From JAJRRH01 sp047638815 (GTDB lineage: Bacteria > Bacteroidota > Bacteroidia > Flavobacteriales_D > JABDKJ01), in the NCBI GenBank assembly GCA_047638815.1, contig JBLIMR010000002.1, positions 1-64,000 of the forward strand: a stretch of DNA of 64,000 bases. The letters are read 5' to 3'. The position numbers and the translations under genes were made by a program. The stretch's first letter is position 1. Every line of letters begins with the position of its first letter. Shown here piece after piece: positions 26,207-38,900 of the stretch. Under the pieces are notes generated by a model that worked only from the letters and a program-made list of their open reading frames with translations, did not search any database and had not been told where the DNA came from.

Positions 26207-26803
26207 ATGAGAGAAAACATTCACCCAATATTTAATGCTGTTGCTTCTAAAGCTTCTAAGGAAAAATCCTTAAGGCAAAAAGGACTAACCATATGGTTTA
26301 CAGGCCTCTCAGGTAGTGGGAAAAGCACCCTTGCTATTCTTTTGGAAAAAAAATTAATTCAAGACGGAAGAGTATGTTGTCTTTTAGATGGTGACAACAT
26401 CCGCTCAGGAATAAATAAAGATCTGGGATTCTCCGAAAATGATCGTTTTGAAAATATAAGGCGAATAGCTGAGGTGAACAGACTTTTTAATCAAGCAGGG
26501 TTGATAAGCATTAGCTCGTTCATCAGTCCTTCCATTAAGATACGCCAAATAGCCCAGGAGATTATCGCAAAAGAAAATTTTATCGAAATTTTTGTTTCAA
26601 CTTCATTAGAAGAATGTGAACGTAGAGATATTAAAGGATTATATAAAAAGGCTAGAAGAGGAGAAATAAGCAACTTTACGGGTGTAGATGGACTATATGA
26701 GCCACCAGTCAATCCAAATTACTCTATTGACACTGAAAACGCCAATCCCGAGGAGAGTATAATGAATATCTATTCTGAGATACTAAAATTAACAGCGCTA
26801 TAG
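26207..26803 (+). CDS. cysC: Adenylylsulfate kinase
   Basis: A 198-residue APS kinase, normal length, that phosphorylates adenosine 5'-phosphosulfate to PAPS. The P-loop is WFTGLSGSGKST (about 30-41), followed by LLDGDNIR and GLISISSFISPSIKIRQ, which contains the conserved serine of the FISP motif. DIKGLYKKARRGEISNFTG and YEPPVNPNY are the usual substrate-lid segments. It heads the sulfate-activation operon: cysD follows after 2 bp. PAPS may serve assimilation or sulfation of surface glycans; no reductase is present in the window to decide. Confidence 0.96.
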   Translation: MRENIHPIFNAVASKASKEKSLRQKGLTIWFTGLSGSGKSTLAILLEKKLIQDGRVCCLLDGDNIRSGINKDLGFSENDRFENIRRIAEVNRLFNQAGLISISSFISPSIKIRQIAQEIIAKENFIEIFVSTSLEECERRDIKGLYKKARRGEISNFTGVDGLYEPPVNPNYSIDTENANPEESIMNIYSEILKLTAL

Positions 26804-26805
26804 TT

Positions 26806-27711
26806 ATGAATAATCTTGTTGTAAGTCACCTAGACGAACTTGAGTCCGAATCTATTTTTGTAATAAGAGAGTTGGCTTCCCAATTTGAAAACCCAGTTCT
26901 ACTCTTTTCAGGTGGAAAGGACTCAATTGTGGTATTACATCTGGCGATCAAGGCATTTTGGCCTGCAAAATTGCCATTTCCGTTATTGCATATTGATACG
27001 GGACACAATTTTGATGAAACCATGACCTTCAGAGATTCTCTCATAGAACATCTAGGGCTTGATTTGAAAGTTGGATATGTCCAAGATGCTATAGACAAGG
27101 GTCAGGTAAGAGAAGAAACAGGTAAAAACGCCAGTAGAAATGGTTTGCAAACTGTTACTTTACTGGAAAAGATAGAAGAAAATAAATTTGATGCCGCAAT
27201 AGGCGGAGCCAGAAGGGACGAAGAAAAAGCAAGAGCGAAAGAACGGTTCTTCTCACACAGGGATGATTTCGGCCAGTGGAATCCGAAAAAGCAAAGACCC
27301 GAACTTTGGAACCTGTTCAACGGAAAAAAATCCAAGGGAGAACATTTTCGTGTTTTCCCAATATCAAATTGGACCGAATTAGATGTTTGGCAATACATTG
27401 AAAGAGAAAAACTTGATATTCCATCCCTTTATCTCAGTCATAAAAGAGAAGTGATTAATCGTGATGGAGTACTTCTCGCCAAATCTGATGTGGTTATACC
27501 TCAAGACGATGAAGTGGTTGAAGTAAAGGAAGTAAGATTTCGAACGATAGGAGATATGACTTGTACGGGAGCTGTTTTATCAAATGCAAATTCCATTGAA
27601 AAGGTCATAGAAGAAATTATTGTTACTAGACAGACCGAAAGAGGAGCAAGGGCGGATGATAAGCGTAGTCAAGCTGCTATGGAGGATAGAAAGAAGGATG
27701 GATATTTTTAA
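26806..27711 (+). CDS. cysD: Sulfate adenylyltransferase subunit 2 (ATP-PPase)
   Basis: The 301-residue catalytic subunit of the CysDN sulfurylase, which forms APS from sulfate and ATP. The PP-loop is LLFSGGKDSIVVLHLA near residue 32. Family blocks follow: LLHIDTGHNFDET, AIGGARRDEEKARAKER and FPISNWTELDVWQYIERE. The C-terminus, SQAAMEDRKKDGYF, is the usual ending. It lies 2 bp after cysC and 22 bp before cysN, clearly one operon. Its partner CysN supplies GTP hydrolysis energy. Confidence 0.97.
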   Translation: MNNLVVSHLDELESESIFVIRELASQFENPVLLFSGGKDSIVVLHLAIKAFWPAKLPFPLLHIDTGHNFDETMTFRDSLIEHLGLDLKVGYVQDAIDKGQVREETGKNASRNGLQTVTLLEKIEENKFDAAIGGARRDEEKARAKERFFSHRDDFGQWNPKKQRPELWNLFNGKKSKGEHFRVFPISNWTELDVWQYIEREKLDIPSLYLSHKREVINRDGVLLAKSDVVIPQDDEVVEVKEVRFRTIGDMTCTGAVLSNANSIEKVIEEIIVTRQTERGARADDKRSQAAMEDRKKDGYF

Positions 27712-27733
27712 GAAATTCAAAAAACAGTAGTAC

Positions 27734-28990
27734 ATGGCATCAAGTCAAAAAGATTTATTAAGATTTACTACGGCTGGTAGTGTCGATGATGGGAAATCAA
27801 CCCTCATTGGTCGAATGCTATATGACAGCAAGTCAATTCATGATGATCAATTAGAGACTATCAAGGAGCAGAGCGGTAAAACTGGTGACCAAGAGGTTAA
27901 TCTTGCGCTGTTGACAGACGGGTTGCGCGCAGAACGAGAACAAGGAATAACTATCGATGTTGCCTATAGATACTTCGAAACAGCGAAAAGAAAGTTTATA
28001 ATTGCAGACACACCTGGCCATATAGAATACACCAGAAACATGGTTACCGGAGCATCAACTGCTAATTTAGCAATAGTATTGGTAGATGCACGTAATGGTG
28101 TTGTTGAGCAAACTCACAGACATGCATTCATCGCATCTTTACTCAGGATTCCTCATATTGTTTTTTGCATCAACAAAATGGATCTCGTGGACTATAAAGA
28201 GGAGAGATACAATGAGCTTGTGAAGGAGCTATCGGGATTTAGCAATAAGCTTAATGTTGTCGATGTTAGGTTCATACCAATTTCTGCACTAAATGGGGAT
28301 AATGTAGTGGATGCCTCAAAGAAAATGTCCTGGTACAAAGGAGGAACATTGTTGTATACCCTGGAGAACATACACGTTTCAGGTGATTATAACCACATAG
28401 ATTGTCGATTTCCGATTCAATATGTCATCAGACCTCAATCAAAAGAATTCCCTGATTATAGAGCTTATGCTGGTAGAATTGCTAGTGGGATATTTAAAAA
28501 AGGAGATGAAGTGACTTTAATGCCATCCGGATTTAAATCCAAAATAGCATCCATAGATACCATGAATGGTGCTTTGGCAGAGGCCTATGCTCCCATGTCA
28601 GTTTCGATTCGCTTAGAGGATGACATGGATCTTTCAAGAGGGGATATGTTGGTTCGAACCAATAACCAACCTAATGTGGGCCAAGAAATTGATGTTATGA
28701 TATGTTGGCTAAATAATACTCCGCTTAATGCAGGAAACAAATACACCTTGCTACACACAAGTAATGAGTCAAAATGTGTTGTCCGTGAAATACGCTATAA
28801 AATTGATGTAAACACCCTGCATCGTGTTGAAGATGAGGAGGGTCTAAAAATGAATGATATCGCTAGAGTAAGCATAAGAGTAGCTAAACCAATTTTCTGG
28901 GACGAATACAGTAGAAATAGAATTACAGGAAGTTTGATATTAGTGGATCCCACCACAAATAATACTGTGGCTGCTGGAATGATATTATAG
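27734..28990 (+). CDS. cysN: Sulfate adenylyltransferase subunit 1 (GTPase)
   Basis: A 418-residue translational-type GTPase partner of CysD. G1 is TAGSVDDGKSTLIGRML near residue 12, switch and G2 include EREQGITIDVAYRYF, G3 is DTPGHIEYTRNM and G4 is CINKMDLV. Two beta-barrel domains follow, as in EF-Tu. There is no fused C-terminal APS kinase, consistent with the separate cysC upstream. The 3' end overlaps the convergent PorP/SprF gene by 6 bp, leaving no terminator space. Confidence 0.97.
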   Translation: MASSQKDLLRFTTAGSVDDGKSTLIGRMLYDSKSIHDDQLETIKEQSGKTGDQEVNLALLTDGLRAEREQGITIDVAYRYFETAKRKFIIADTPGHIEYTRNMVTGASTANLAIVLVDARNGVVEQTHRHAFIASLLRIPHIVFCINKMDLVDYKEERYNELVKELSGFSNKLNVVDVRFIPISALNGDNVVDASKKMSWYKGGTLLYTLENIHVSGDYNHIDCRFPIQYVIRPQSKEFPDYRAYAGRIASGIFKKGDEVTLMPSGFKSKIASIDTMNGALAEAYAPMSVSIRLEDDMDLSRGDMLVRTNNQPNVGQEIDVMICWLNNTPLNAGNKYTLLHTSNESKCVVREIRYKIDVNTLHRVEDEEGLKMNDIARVSIRVAKPIFWDEYSRNRITGSLILVDPTTNNTVAAGMIL

Positions 28991-29902
28991 ATTACTAGCG
29001 GTCTTCTTCTTTTTCCGACTAACTTTTATACCAAGCAGTATTTCATGCGTAGAACCTGAATATTCACTTAAATCTGTGTTGGTAAAATCATGTCCATAAC
29101 CAAAGACTAAATTATCATTCCAATTATATCCAAACATAAAATTCACAGCGTCACTGCTTCTCCATCCTCCAGCGATCCAAAGTTTTTTCTGATACTCGAA
29201 CTTTAAGTTAACATCAATCTTCACAGGTGCTGGAGATACATATTTCACAAGACTTGAAGGCTCAAGAGAAATATCATCATTGACATCAAATTTGTATCCA
29301 ATATTCGCATAAAAGTGATTGGACAAAAAACTTTGAGATTCCGTGATTCCCTCGTAAACACTAAGTCTATTCTGCGCCAATTGAGGCAGAGATAGCCCAA
29401 AATAGAACTTGTCGCTATAAAGATACATGCCAAATTTTGCATCAAAAAGAACCCTTGATCCCAAGCTATTTTGAATTGCCACATCATTGTCCTCTGCAAG
29501 ATCAATCTTATGTCCATCGATAGCAAACTGCATCATACCAGCAGAAAGCGCCAGAGAAAGCTTTAAATTGTCTTTTAAAGGCAATATGTAAGAATATGAA
29601 CCCTGCAATCCTATTCGCCTTGTTGGCCCAGCTATATCAGTGTATAAATACGTACCGATTCCGGACCTATCATTTTTTAATGGCGCTTGTACACTTAAAG
29701 TATATGTTCTTGGCGCATCAACAATACCTTCCCATTGATATCTATTTATTGAGTTTATCGAGATATCATCGCCAGTTCCGGCAACAGCAGGGTTTATAGA
29801 GTATGCGTTGAATAAATATTGCGTAAGCTGAGGCAACTGCTGACCATAAGCGGCACCTCCAATAAGCATGCTTAGGATTATATTTAATATTCTTTTCATC
29901 AT
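28985..29902 (-). CDS. PorP/SprF-family type IX secretion membrane protein
   Basis: A 305-residue outer-membrane beta-barrel protein of the PorP/SprF family. A signal peptide (MMKRILNIILSMLIGGAAYG, cleaved before QQLPQ) is followed by the family hallmark QYLFNAYSINPAVAGTGDDI and NRYQWEG. Alternating beta strands run to the C-terminus. SprF-type proteins are needed to secrete or anchor partner adhesins bearing type B sorting domains. Its ATG overlaps the stop codon of the giant SprB-repeat gene by 4 bp, so it is almost certainly dedicated to that adhesin. The 3' end overlaps cysN by 6 bp. Confidence 0.93.
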   Translation of the reverse strand: MMKRILNIILSMLIGGAAYGQQLPQLTQYLFNAYSINPAVAGTGDDISINSINRYQWEGIVDAPRTYTLSVQAPLKNDRSGIGTYLYTDIAGPTRRIGLQGSYSYILPLKDNLKLSLALSAGMMQFAIDGHKIDLAEDNDVAIQNSLGSRVLFDAKFGMYLYSDKFYFGLSLPQLAQNRLSVYEGITESQSFLSNHFYANIGYKFDVNDDISLEPSSLVKYVSPAPVKIDVNLKFEYQKKLWIAGGWRSSDAVNFMFGYNWNDNLVFGYGHDFTNTDLSEYSGSTHEILLGIKVSRKKKKTASNL

Positions 29903-32900
29903 CTGAATATTGTTAATGGACCCGTAAATGGTTTAGGGAAGAAAGGATCTCGAAGATCAATGGTATAGTAATATGTTCCCACTGGCATTTCCTTTTTATC
30001 ATACATCCCAGTCCATGCTGTCTCATATCCATTGGATTCAAACAATTTGTTACCCCAACGGCTATAAATCTTAACAACCATGTTTGGAAATTTGTCTGAA
30101 TTATTGATAGTCCAAGCATCGTTAATTCCATCACCATTTGGACTAAATCCATCAGGTATTTCAACTTGATTAATAAGATTTATAATTACACTATCACGGT
30201 TTTCACAATTATTTTCATCAGTAATGGTTAAGACAAATTCCTGAGTTCCAACAGTAAGATAAGTCGGGTTTGAAAGCGTAGAATCAGATAACGCCTCGCC
30301 TGGTGACCAAGAAAAACTTACCGCAGAAGGTGCTGATGGATCCCCACCAATTTCGACTTCCTCATTTGGAAATGCATCCTGATCTTCACCAGCGTCAACA
30401 AGTGGTAGTGGATGAACAATAAAACTCAAAGTATCCAGTGACTCGCAGACACCATTACTTACTCGTAAAATAAACTGATTATAGTTAAAACTCAGTGTTA
30501 TTTGCGCTATTTCTTCAGCGCTAACCAGCTGGCCGTCAACGTCAAGCCACTCATAAGAAGTTGCATTGGTACTTTGAGTACCATCAAGCACAACTGGCAA
30601 TTGATTACAAGCTGGATCTTGATCTTGAATAATAGCCAATACATCTTGGTCAAATGCAACAGGTATTGTATCCTGTAGTATACAGGAATTGGAATCTGAA
30701 ACGGTAATAAAATAATCTCCTGCTGGAATGTCGGAAATAGTTAGACCAGAATAAGCTGTTCCTTGATCATTTAGCCAAGAAACGGCATAGCCAGGCACTC
30801 CTCCAACTACGCTTGCGGTGATATTTCCGTCTTCACTGGTATTACAGAATGCATTTCCAACATTATCGACTACTATCTGAAGTTGATCTGGTTCCACGAC
30901 TTCAAAATCATAAATCTTCGAGCAACTATTACTATCTGCAATTTCCAAAACATAATTCCCTGCAAATAAACTATCAACACTCTCCGTTGTTTCAGTAAAG
31001 CCTGGATCGCCTGAAGTCCAATTGAAATCATAAGGATTAGTTCCTCCATTGGTCACAATATTTATTACTCCATCGTTATTGCCAAAACATTGGATGTTTT
31101 CGAAATCAACAATAGCGAAAAGTGAATCAGGATTAATAATTTGGATGGTATCAAGTTTTATACATCCATTGATGTTATCTGTAATTGACAGGTAATAATC
31201 TCCACCAACAAGATCCGTAATATCCTCACTTACAACGTCTACGACAAGTGGGTCCACCTCTGAGTTCCAATTGAAAGTAAAGTCTTCAGAACCTCCCGTT
31301 GCCGAAAGGTCAATAGATCCATCAGAAGCATTAAAACAGGAAACATTTTCCAAAACATAATCCAAATTCAAGATTATACTGGCATTAATTGTAAAAGTAC
31401 TATCCATTACACATGCATTGTCATCTTCTACGATTACTGTATAATCTCCAATGGTTAGATCCTGAATAGAACTGGTTATACTGTCATTACTCCACAAATA
31501 CGTGTAGTCTTGAACACCACCAGAAACAATAATTTCTATAGAACCATCTTCATCGCTTTCACATATTGGAACCTGTACTATAGCAACTAATTCTAAAGCC
31601 GTAGGTTGAGTAAGTTCAATTTCTATTTGATTAGAACAGTTTAGGGAATCACTAACCGCAATAGAATAAATACCGATTGGTAAATCTTCAGAAAAGTGAA
31701 TGTTTCCGGGGTCAGCTGCCCCAATCGGAACTGACCAATTGAAGGTGTATTCAGGCGTTACTGACACAAAAGGAGTTCCGCCAATCAGAGACAGAACAAT
31801 AGACCCTGACTCATCTCCAAAGCAACTTACATCACTCACAATAGAGTTAATCTGAATACTATCGGGTTCAAGAATTTCATACGAATCTAAAAAAGGACAA
31901 CCATTGGCATCTGCCAGAGTCAAAGTATATATTCCCGCAGCTAGGTTCGTAATATTCAGACTGGAAGGAGGCGGAGTTGGATCAGGCCCAGTCCAAGTTA
32001 ATACACTAGTAGGAAAGATAAAATCATTTGATAAAGTTATATCTATGGCTCCATTGCTCGTTGAATTACAATCTGTATTTAATATCGCAGCAGTAACTGT
32101 GTAGTCATCATTCTGCACTGAGAAGGTTAAGTTTTCCGAACAACCATTATCATCTGTTACAGTAACGGAATATGAACCTTGAGTTAGGTCAAAAATAACA
32201 TCGGAATCTTCGTCCAATAAGAAAGCACCATCAAACCATTCGTAGGAATAGCCTCCAGTTCCACCCATGGCGACAACAGACGCTCCACCGGTGGCTAGAC
32301 CGCAATTAGCATTGTTTGTGGTTACGGCTATTGAAATCGCTTCACTCTCTTGTATTTCGAAACTCTCGTTATAAACACATCCATTTAAGTCGGATAGCGC
32401 TAGATTGTAGTTACCCGCGGTTATTTGATCAATATTTTGGAAATTACTTAGAAAGTTTATGTCCTCATCTTTTGTCCAAGTGAAGCTGTAGTTCGGAGAT
32501 CCACCATTGATATTAACAATCACAATTCCACCATCATTTTCTCCAAAACAGGTTGCATCATTAATAGATGTTATTATTTCAATGAGATCGGGTTCATTAA
32601 TGGTATATGATGCGTTACCAGAACACATTTTACTATCCACAATCGTCACAAAATAATCCCCGGGCTCCAGATCTGCTATATCTCCAAAGGCATCAGGAGC
32701 TATTGGCCCATTCGGTCCCATCCATGTGATTGTAAATGGTCCAGTTCCGCCAGTTACGGTTATTTCAATAGCACCATCATTTAATTGGAAGCAAGAAACA
32801 TCAGTAACGTTAGCCGTGCTGTTTATAAATTCATTTTCAAATACAGGTATTACATCACCCAAAATACAACCATCATTGCCCGTTATAAGAACGGTATATT

Positions 32901-35900
32901 CTCCCTCTTGTAAGCCACTTATATCTGTGTCTGTTGGATTATAATTTCCAATTGGACCAGTCCAAATAACACCAACTGGTTCAGTCATTCCAGAATAAGT
33001 GATATCTATTGCGCCATCACTCAATCCTGGACATGAAATAGAATCCACAGTATAGTCAAGTACACCTCCTTCATCAGAAATAACAAATTCCTGCTCAATC
33101 AAACACCCATTATCGTCAGTGACGTTAACATCGTACACCCCAGCACTAACATTGTCCAAGGTATTGTCGGTATCTGGCAATAGATTTCCATTGCCTTCAT
33201 GCCAAGCATACGTATAGTCTAATGCAACATTTCCTCCGGTTGCAATCACTGATGCACTACCACTTGACATCAAGCAAATAGAGTTAACCGTACTAATTTC
33301 AAGAATAATCTCTGAGGCAGGAGCAATGGTATAACTTTCCTGAACCAAACAACCATTTGGTGTTTCTACTGTTAAGGAATAGTCCCCTGCATCGAGATTG
33401 AATTGATCTTCAACATTTGCAGTGATACCATTTCCAACCCAATTATATGCCAGACCACCTAACGGAGGGAATAATCCAAAATCAATATCAATGGCAATAG
33501 ACGCATCATTCTGACCGAAACAGTTAACATTGGTTATAGTTTCCACTATTGTAAACTCTGATGCTGGATTTATTGTGAATGATTCATTGACAGAACAGCC
33601 ATTTTCATCGGTTACTTCTACGGTATATGTTCCCGGAGGTAGGCCTTGTTGATCCTGATTTTGTGGGAATAGTATTCCGATGCCGTTCCAAGCATAAGTA
33701 TAATCACCGGTTCCACCGCTGACAGATAAATTTATTACTCCATCTTCAGCATCTGGACATGTTTCATTGTTGATTAGCGCATCAAGAACGATTAATTCAG
33801 GGCTATCAAGTATAAATGATTCTACAACCACGCAATCTAAGGCATCTGTGGCTGTTATCGTATAGGTTCCGGCAGATAGATCACTGATCGTAGAATCAAT
33901 GCCAATAACACCCGTTAAATCGCTCCACACGAAATCAATTGGCCTAGTGAATCCTGATATTGTGACTACAATGCCCCCATCATCTTCATTAAAACATGAT
34001 ATTGGTGTCGTCATAGACGTAATATCGCCAGCGTTATCTGATATTGTGAATGGTTTTATAAGACTACAGCCATTATCATCAATAACTTCAACGGAATAGG
34101 TTCCAGGAGATAAATCAATGATCCCTGTTCCAACCCCAATCGGATTATTTTGATCAAACCAGTTTGTTGAATAGGTAGTAGCTACAGTGCCACCTGTAAT
34201 TCCTGAAACGCTTGCTTGGCCATCATCCAGACCGCAGTTAGAATCAATAGTGTTTAGATCAAATGATAATACGTTTGGTTCATTAACTGTGAACTGCTGA
34301 TCTATTTCACAATCGTTGATGTCTACTATGTGAACATTGTAAATATCTCCATCCAGATTGGATATGTCTTGAGTTGTTTCAAAGTAGCCAAAGCCATTAG
34401 TCCATTCATACTCAAATTGCGGAGATCCACCATTGACTTCAATATTAATTTCACCGTTTTCATCTCCAAAACAGTTATTGTGAACAAGGCTCGTCAACGT
34501 TATGGATAACGGATTAGTCTCAGCAATGGTGAAGAATGTATCAACCATACAATTAAGATTATCCGCTATTGTCACCGCGTAATTTCCAGGCCCAAGATCA
34601 CATTGAATTAATGCTGTTGGATCGGTTATACCCGTTCCGGCCCACATTAAGTTATAGCCAGGAATACCACCTGTAACAGTCAAATCAATACACCCATCAT
34701 CTTGTCCTGTACAAAATACGTTCGTAATAGTCGCAGTGGATAGGATAGCAGTATTTATGTTCAAGACAGTGTGAATGCTAATGTTAGAACAAGCATTCTC
34801 GTCTTCCAAGGTTAATGTATAATCTCCAGGGGGTATGTTTAATAAACTCCCGTTACTCACTGTCGATCCTGCCGGCATTGGGTCCCAAGTCGCTGAAACA
34901 AAGCCTGCTCCACCAGTGATTTGGTCAATAATGATTGAGCCAATGGGTTCATCAAAGCAGATTACGTCATTTACGGTAACCTCAACGATGATTGTTTCTG
35001 CTTGATTTATAACAAAGCTGGAGTCAAACTCGCAATTTAAATCATCGGTGATATTAAGAACATAAGTCCCAATAGGGAGATTGAAAATATCTTGATTTGA
35101 AGAGATAAATCCTGGAGCGGACCAGCTAAAAGTATATGGTCCCAATCCACCAAGGTTTTCTAAAATAATACTACCCGTGCTATCTCCAAAGCATAATACA
35201 TCTGTTTGGATAGCAGAACTAAATATTTGATTGTTTGAAGAAATAATGAATGAAGTGTCTTTGGAGCAACCATTTTCATCTCCAACTGATAGGAAATATA
35301 TGCCAGCAGGCACATCTACAAGATCTTGATCGGTTGATCCTCCAGTCCAAGTATAATCGTAGGATGGATTACCACCAGTGACTGTTATGTCAATAACACC
35401 GGTGCTATCACCAGAACATTCAACGGAATTAATTAACGCAGTTACTCCGAGCTCTATATCTGCTTCAATTTCATATGAAAAGATAGAGAAACAGAGATCG
35501 GAGTCAAAAACGGTCAATTCATAGATTCCCAGCTCTAAGTTGTCAACCGTTGTTGCTTCGAAATTAATATGTATTGCACTATTCCAAAAATACGTATAGC
35601 CTCCCGAACCACCAGCAGTATCCGTTACGGTAATTTCACCATTTGTATCAGATTGACAGTTCACATTTGTTATATCAACAGACACTAGAATCTCACTGTT
35701 TTCGGTAACCTCAAATAATTCGGTTGCAATACACCCATTATCGTCAGATACTAATACGACATATTCTCCAGCAATTAGATTAGATATGTTTGTCCCATTG
35801 GGATTGTTAATTGGCCCATCACCGGTCCATGAAATATTTGCGGTACCTATTGCCCCCGTTATTGTAATACCAATGGCACCATCATCATCACCAAAACAGG

Positions 35901-38900
35901 TAATATTGGTGACCGTTCCATCAATTACAATTTCAGAGTTAGATAGGGTTACAGTTTGTGATGATGAACAAGCATTATTATCTACCGCCAAAACCGTATA
36001 AACACCTGCCGATAAGCCATTTATATTTACAACGGGGTCTCCGTTAATATCAGTCACTGAAACAGTTGTAACACCGACACCACCAATTGTACTAATAGAT
36101 ATTACACCGTTGCTATTCCCACAGGTTGGATCAACTATATTGACAGTAATTTCTATTTCCTGGGGTTCATCTACCGTCATTATGGTGTCGACCATACATC
36201 CATCTGTGTCTGTAATGGATAAATTATAGTCTCCGGGAAAGAGAGCGCTTAGATTTTGATTGGTATCATCTGTAAAAAAGTTGGGTCCAGTCCAGGTAAA
36301 ACTATACGGAATCTGACCACCACTAGGATTTGTAGAAATAGTTCCATCATTTGCTTCAAAACAGCTTAAGTCACCCACAATTCCATTTGCAAAGACTGTT
36401 GTGGATGGTTCAAGAACAAATTGTTCCTGAATTATGCAATCTAAGGCATCTGTTATGGTTACAGTATACGTTCCTGCCAATAGATCCGATTGATCTTCAT
36501 TTGTTATGTCCATTGGCCCAATACTAGGTCCAGTCCAAACGAATGTGTATGGATTTGCACCACCATGTGGCGTAATATCAATTGCTCCAAGCGTAGCACC
36601 ATTACAAGGAAATGGTGAAACCGTAGCATCTATATATAATGAATCATTTTGATCCACAATGAAATCATCAGTAGATTGGCATCCATCAACATCGACTACA
36701 ACCGTATATAAGCCAGCCTCAAGGTTAGAAATATCCTCAGTAGATTCATTTGTATTTGGTCCAGTCCAAACAAATGTGGGCGCTCCAACAGCACCAACAA
36801 GGGTAATGTCAATAGAACCAGACGAACCATCAAAACAATCGTTATCTACAACGACACCCTGAATGTTAATAATTAATGCAGGGTCTAGCGTTATAGATCC
36901 ATTAGCTAGACAACCATTAGCATCTATGATTGACACAAAATATGTTCCAGAACATAATGCCGAAATATCTTCAGTTATCGCTCCCGGAAAACAAGGGGGG
37001 CCTGTCCAAATTATACTTTGAAGAGGCAATTCACCTCCAATTATCGTCAGATCGACAGCACCATCATCTACTCCAGGGCATGAAATTGGTGATACATCGA
37101 ACATTAATGTAATTTCTTCCGCTGGTTCAATAATAATAATCTCACTAGCGACACAAGATGAACTAGTTACTACAACCGTATATGTGCCTGCTCCTAAGCT
37201 ACTAACATCCTGCGTGTTAGATGGTGAAGGGTTTGAATTTGTACCAGTCCAACTATAGTTAAAAGAACCCGTACCACCGGTGACGCTTATATCTATTTCC
37301 CCACTATTTTCTCCAAAACATTGAACAGGTATAATATTATCTACCGTTATTATTATTTCATCCGGAGCTAATATGGTATATGTGTTTGTATACATACATC
37401 CATTCGCGTCTTCAACAATTAATGTATAATCTCCAGCTCCAATATCATCTAATAATGTAGAGTTTCCAATGGTAACATTAAGATCATTTTGCCAAATAAT
37501 ACTACCATATGGTTCAACTCCGCCCGTAATTGTCACAGTTATCGACCCATCAGTCTCATTTTCACAAGATGCGTTATTAATAACCTCATTAACAACAATC
37601 TCTGTGTCTTCCAAGACTTCAATGGAGGCGGATTCCACACAACCATTGTTATCCGTGTAATCAACAGTATAAATATTTGGGTCTAAATCTTGTATTCCGT
37701 CCCCTACAACGGTGAAGGGTAACGGACTCCACACGGGTACAGTGGTGGGTTGTGCGCCTCCAGTTATTGTTAGATCAATTGACCCATCATCTTGACCAAA
37801 GCAAGAAACATCAACTTTATCTAGATCTAAACTTATAGCACTGGGCTCGATTAATTCAAATGTCTCTGAAATACTACAATTATCAGTATCCGTAACAGTA
37901 ATTTCATAATTACCTGCGCAAAGATTACTTATATCTGCTTGGTTTGTTGGTCCAGTATAACAAGCAGGAGAATCCCATTGATAGTTAATATACGGCTGAG
38001 TACCTCCCGAAACTGTGAGTACAATAGAACCATCATTATCAGCAAAACAGTTCAACTCTGAAACTAGGCCTTCTATTAATATGGAATCGGGAGCTATAAA
38101 AACAAAATCTTCCTCAATAAAACACCCAATCGAATCTGTAATTATTACATTATAATCACCAGCCGGAATATTACTTTGATTTTCTGAATTAGTAGATACA
38201 TTAGGTCCAGTCCACACAAATGAATATGGTGACACTCCGCCTGAAGTATTTAATGTTATACCACCTTCATTTTCTCCATAGCACTCTATGGGGTCCATGG
38301 TCGGATTGATAAGAATTTCCATCAATTCTTGGATCACATAGGTTTTACTAATACTACATGGTGAGTTATCCGATACAACCACGGTATATGAACCAACTGA
38401 AAGATTTTCAATATTTTGCGATGTAGTGTCTGTAAATCCAGGAACTGGGCTTGTCCAAGAGTAGGTATAGCCAGGACCAGGAATTGGATTCCCCCCTGAA
38501 ACAGTTATGTCAATGGAACCTGAAGACTCACCAAAGCACGTGTTCACGATTATAGAATCAACAAGAATCTCTTGAGCAGCATCGTTAAAATGAAATATGG
38601 TGTCGGCAGTACATCCATCTTGATCTGTAATTGTTACTTGAAATGGATTACATAAGTTGGTTGCTTCTGGAGTAATTTCGCCACTATCATACTGAAAAGT
38701 AAAACCTCCTGCTCCTCCAATAACAAATGGAGCTGCTTGACCATCACAGATACCGAAACAAGAATTGGGCACTTCATTCCAATCAAGAACAACAATTGCA
38801 AATGGTTCAACTACACTCGCTTGAAAATTACATAGAACACCTCCTTGACCTACATCAGTAATAATACAGTTGAAAGATCCAGCGGCTAAATTGTTAATAC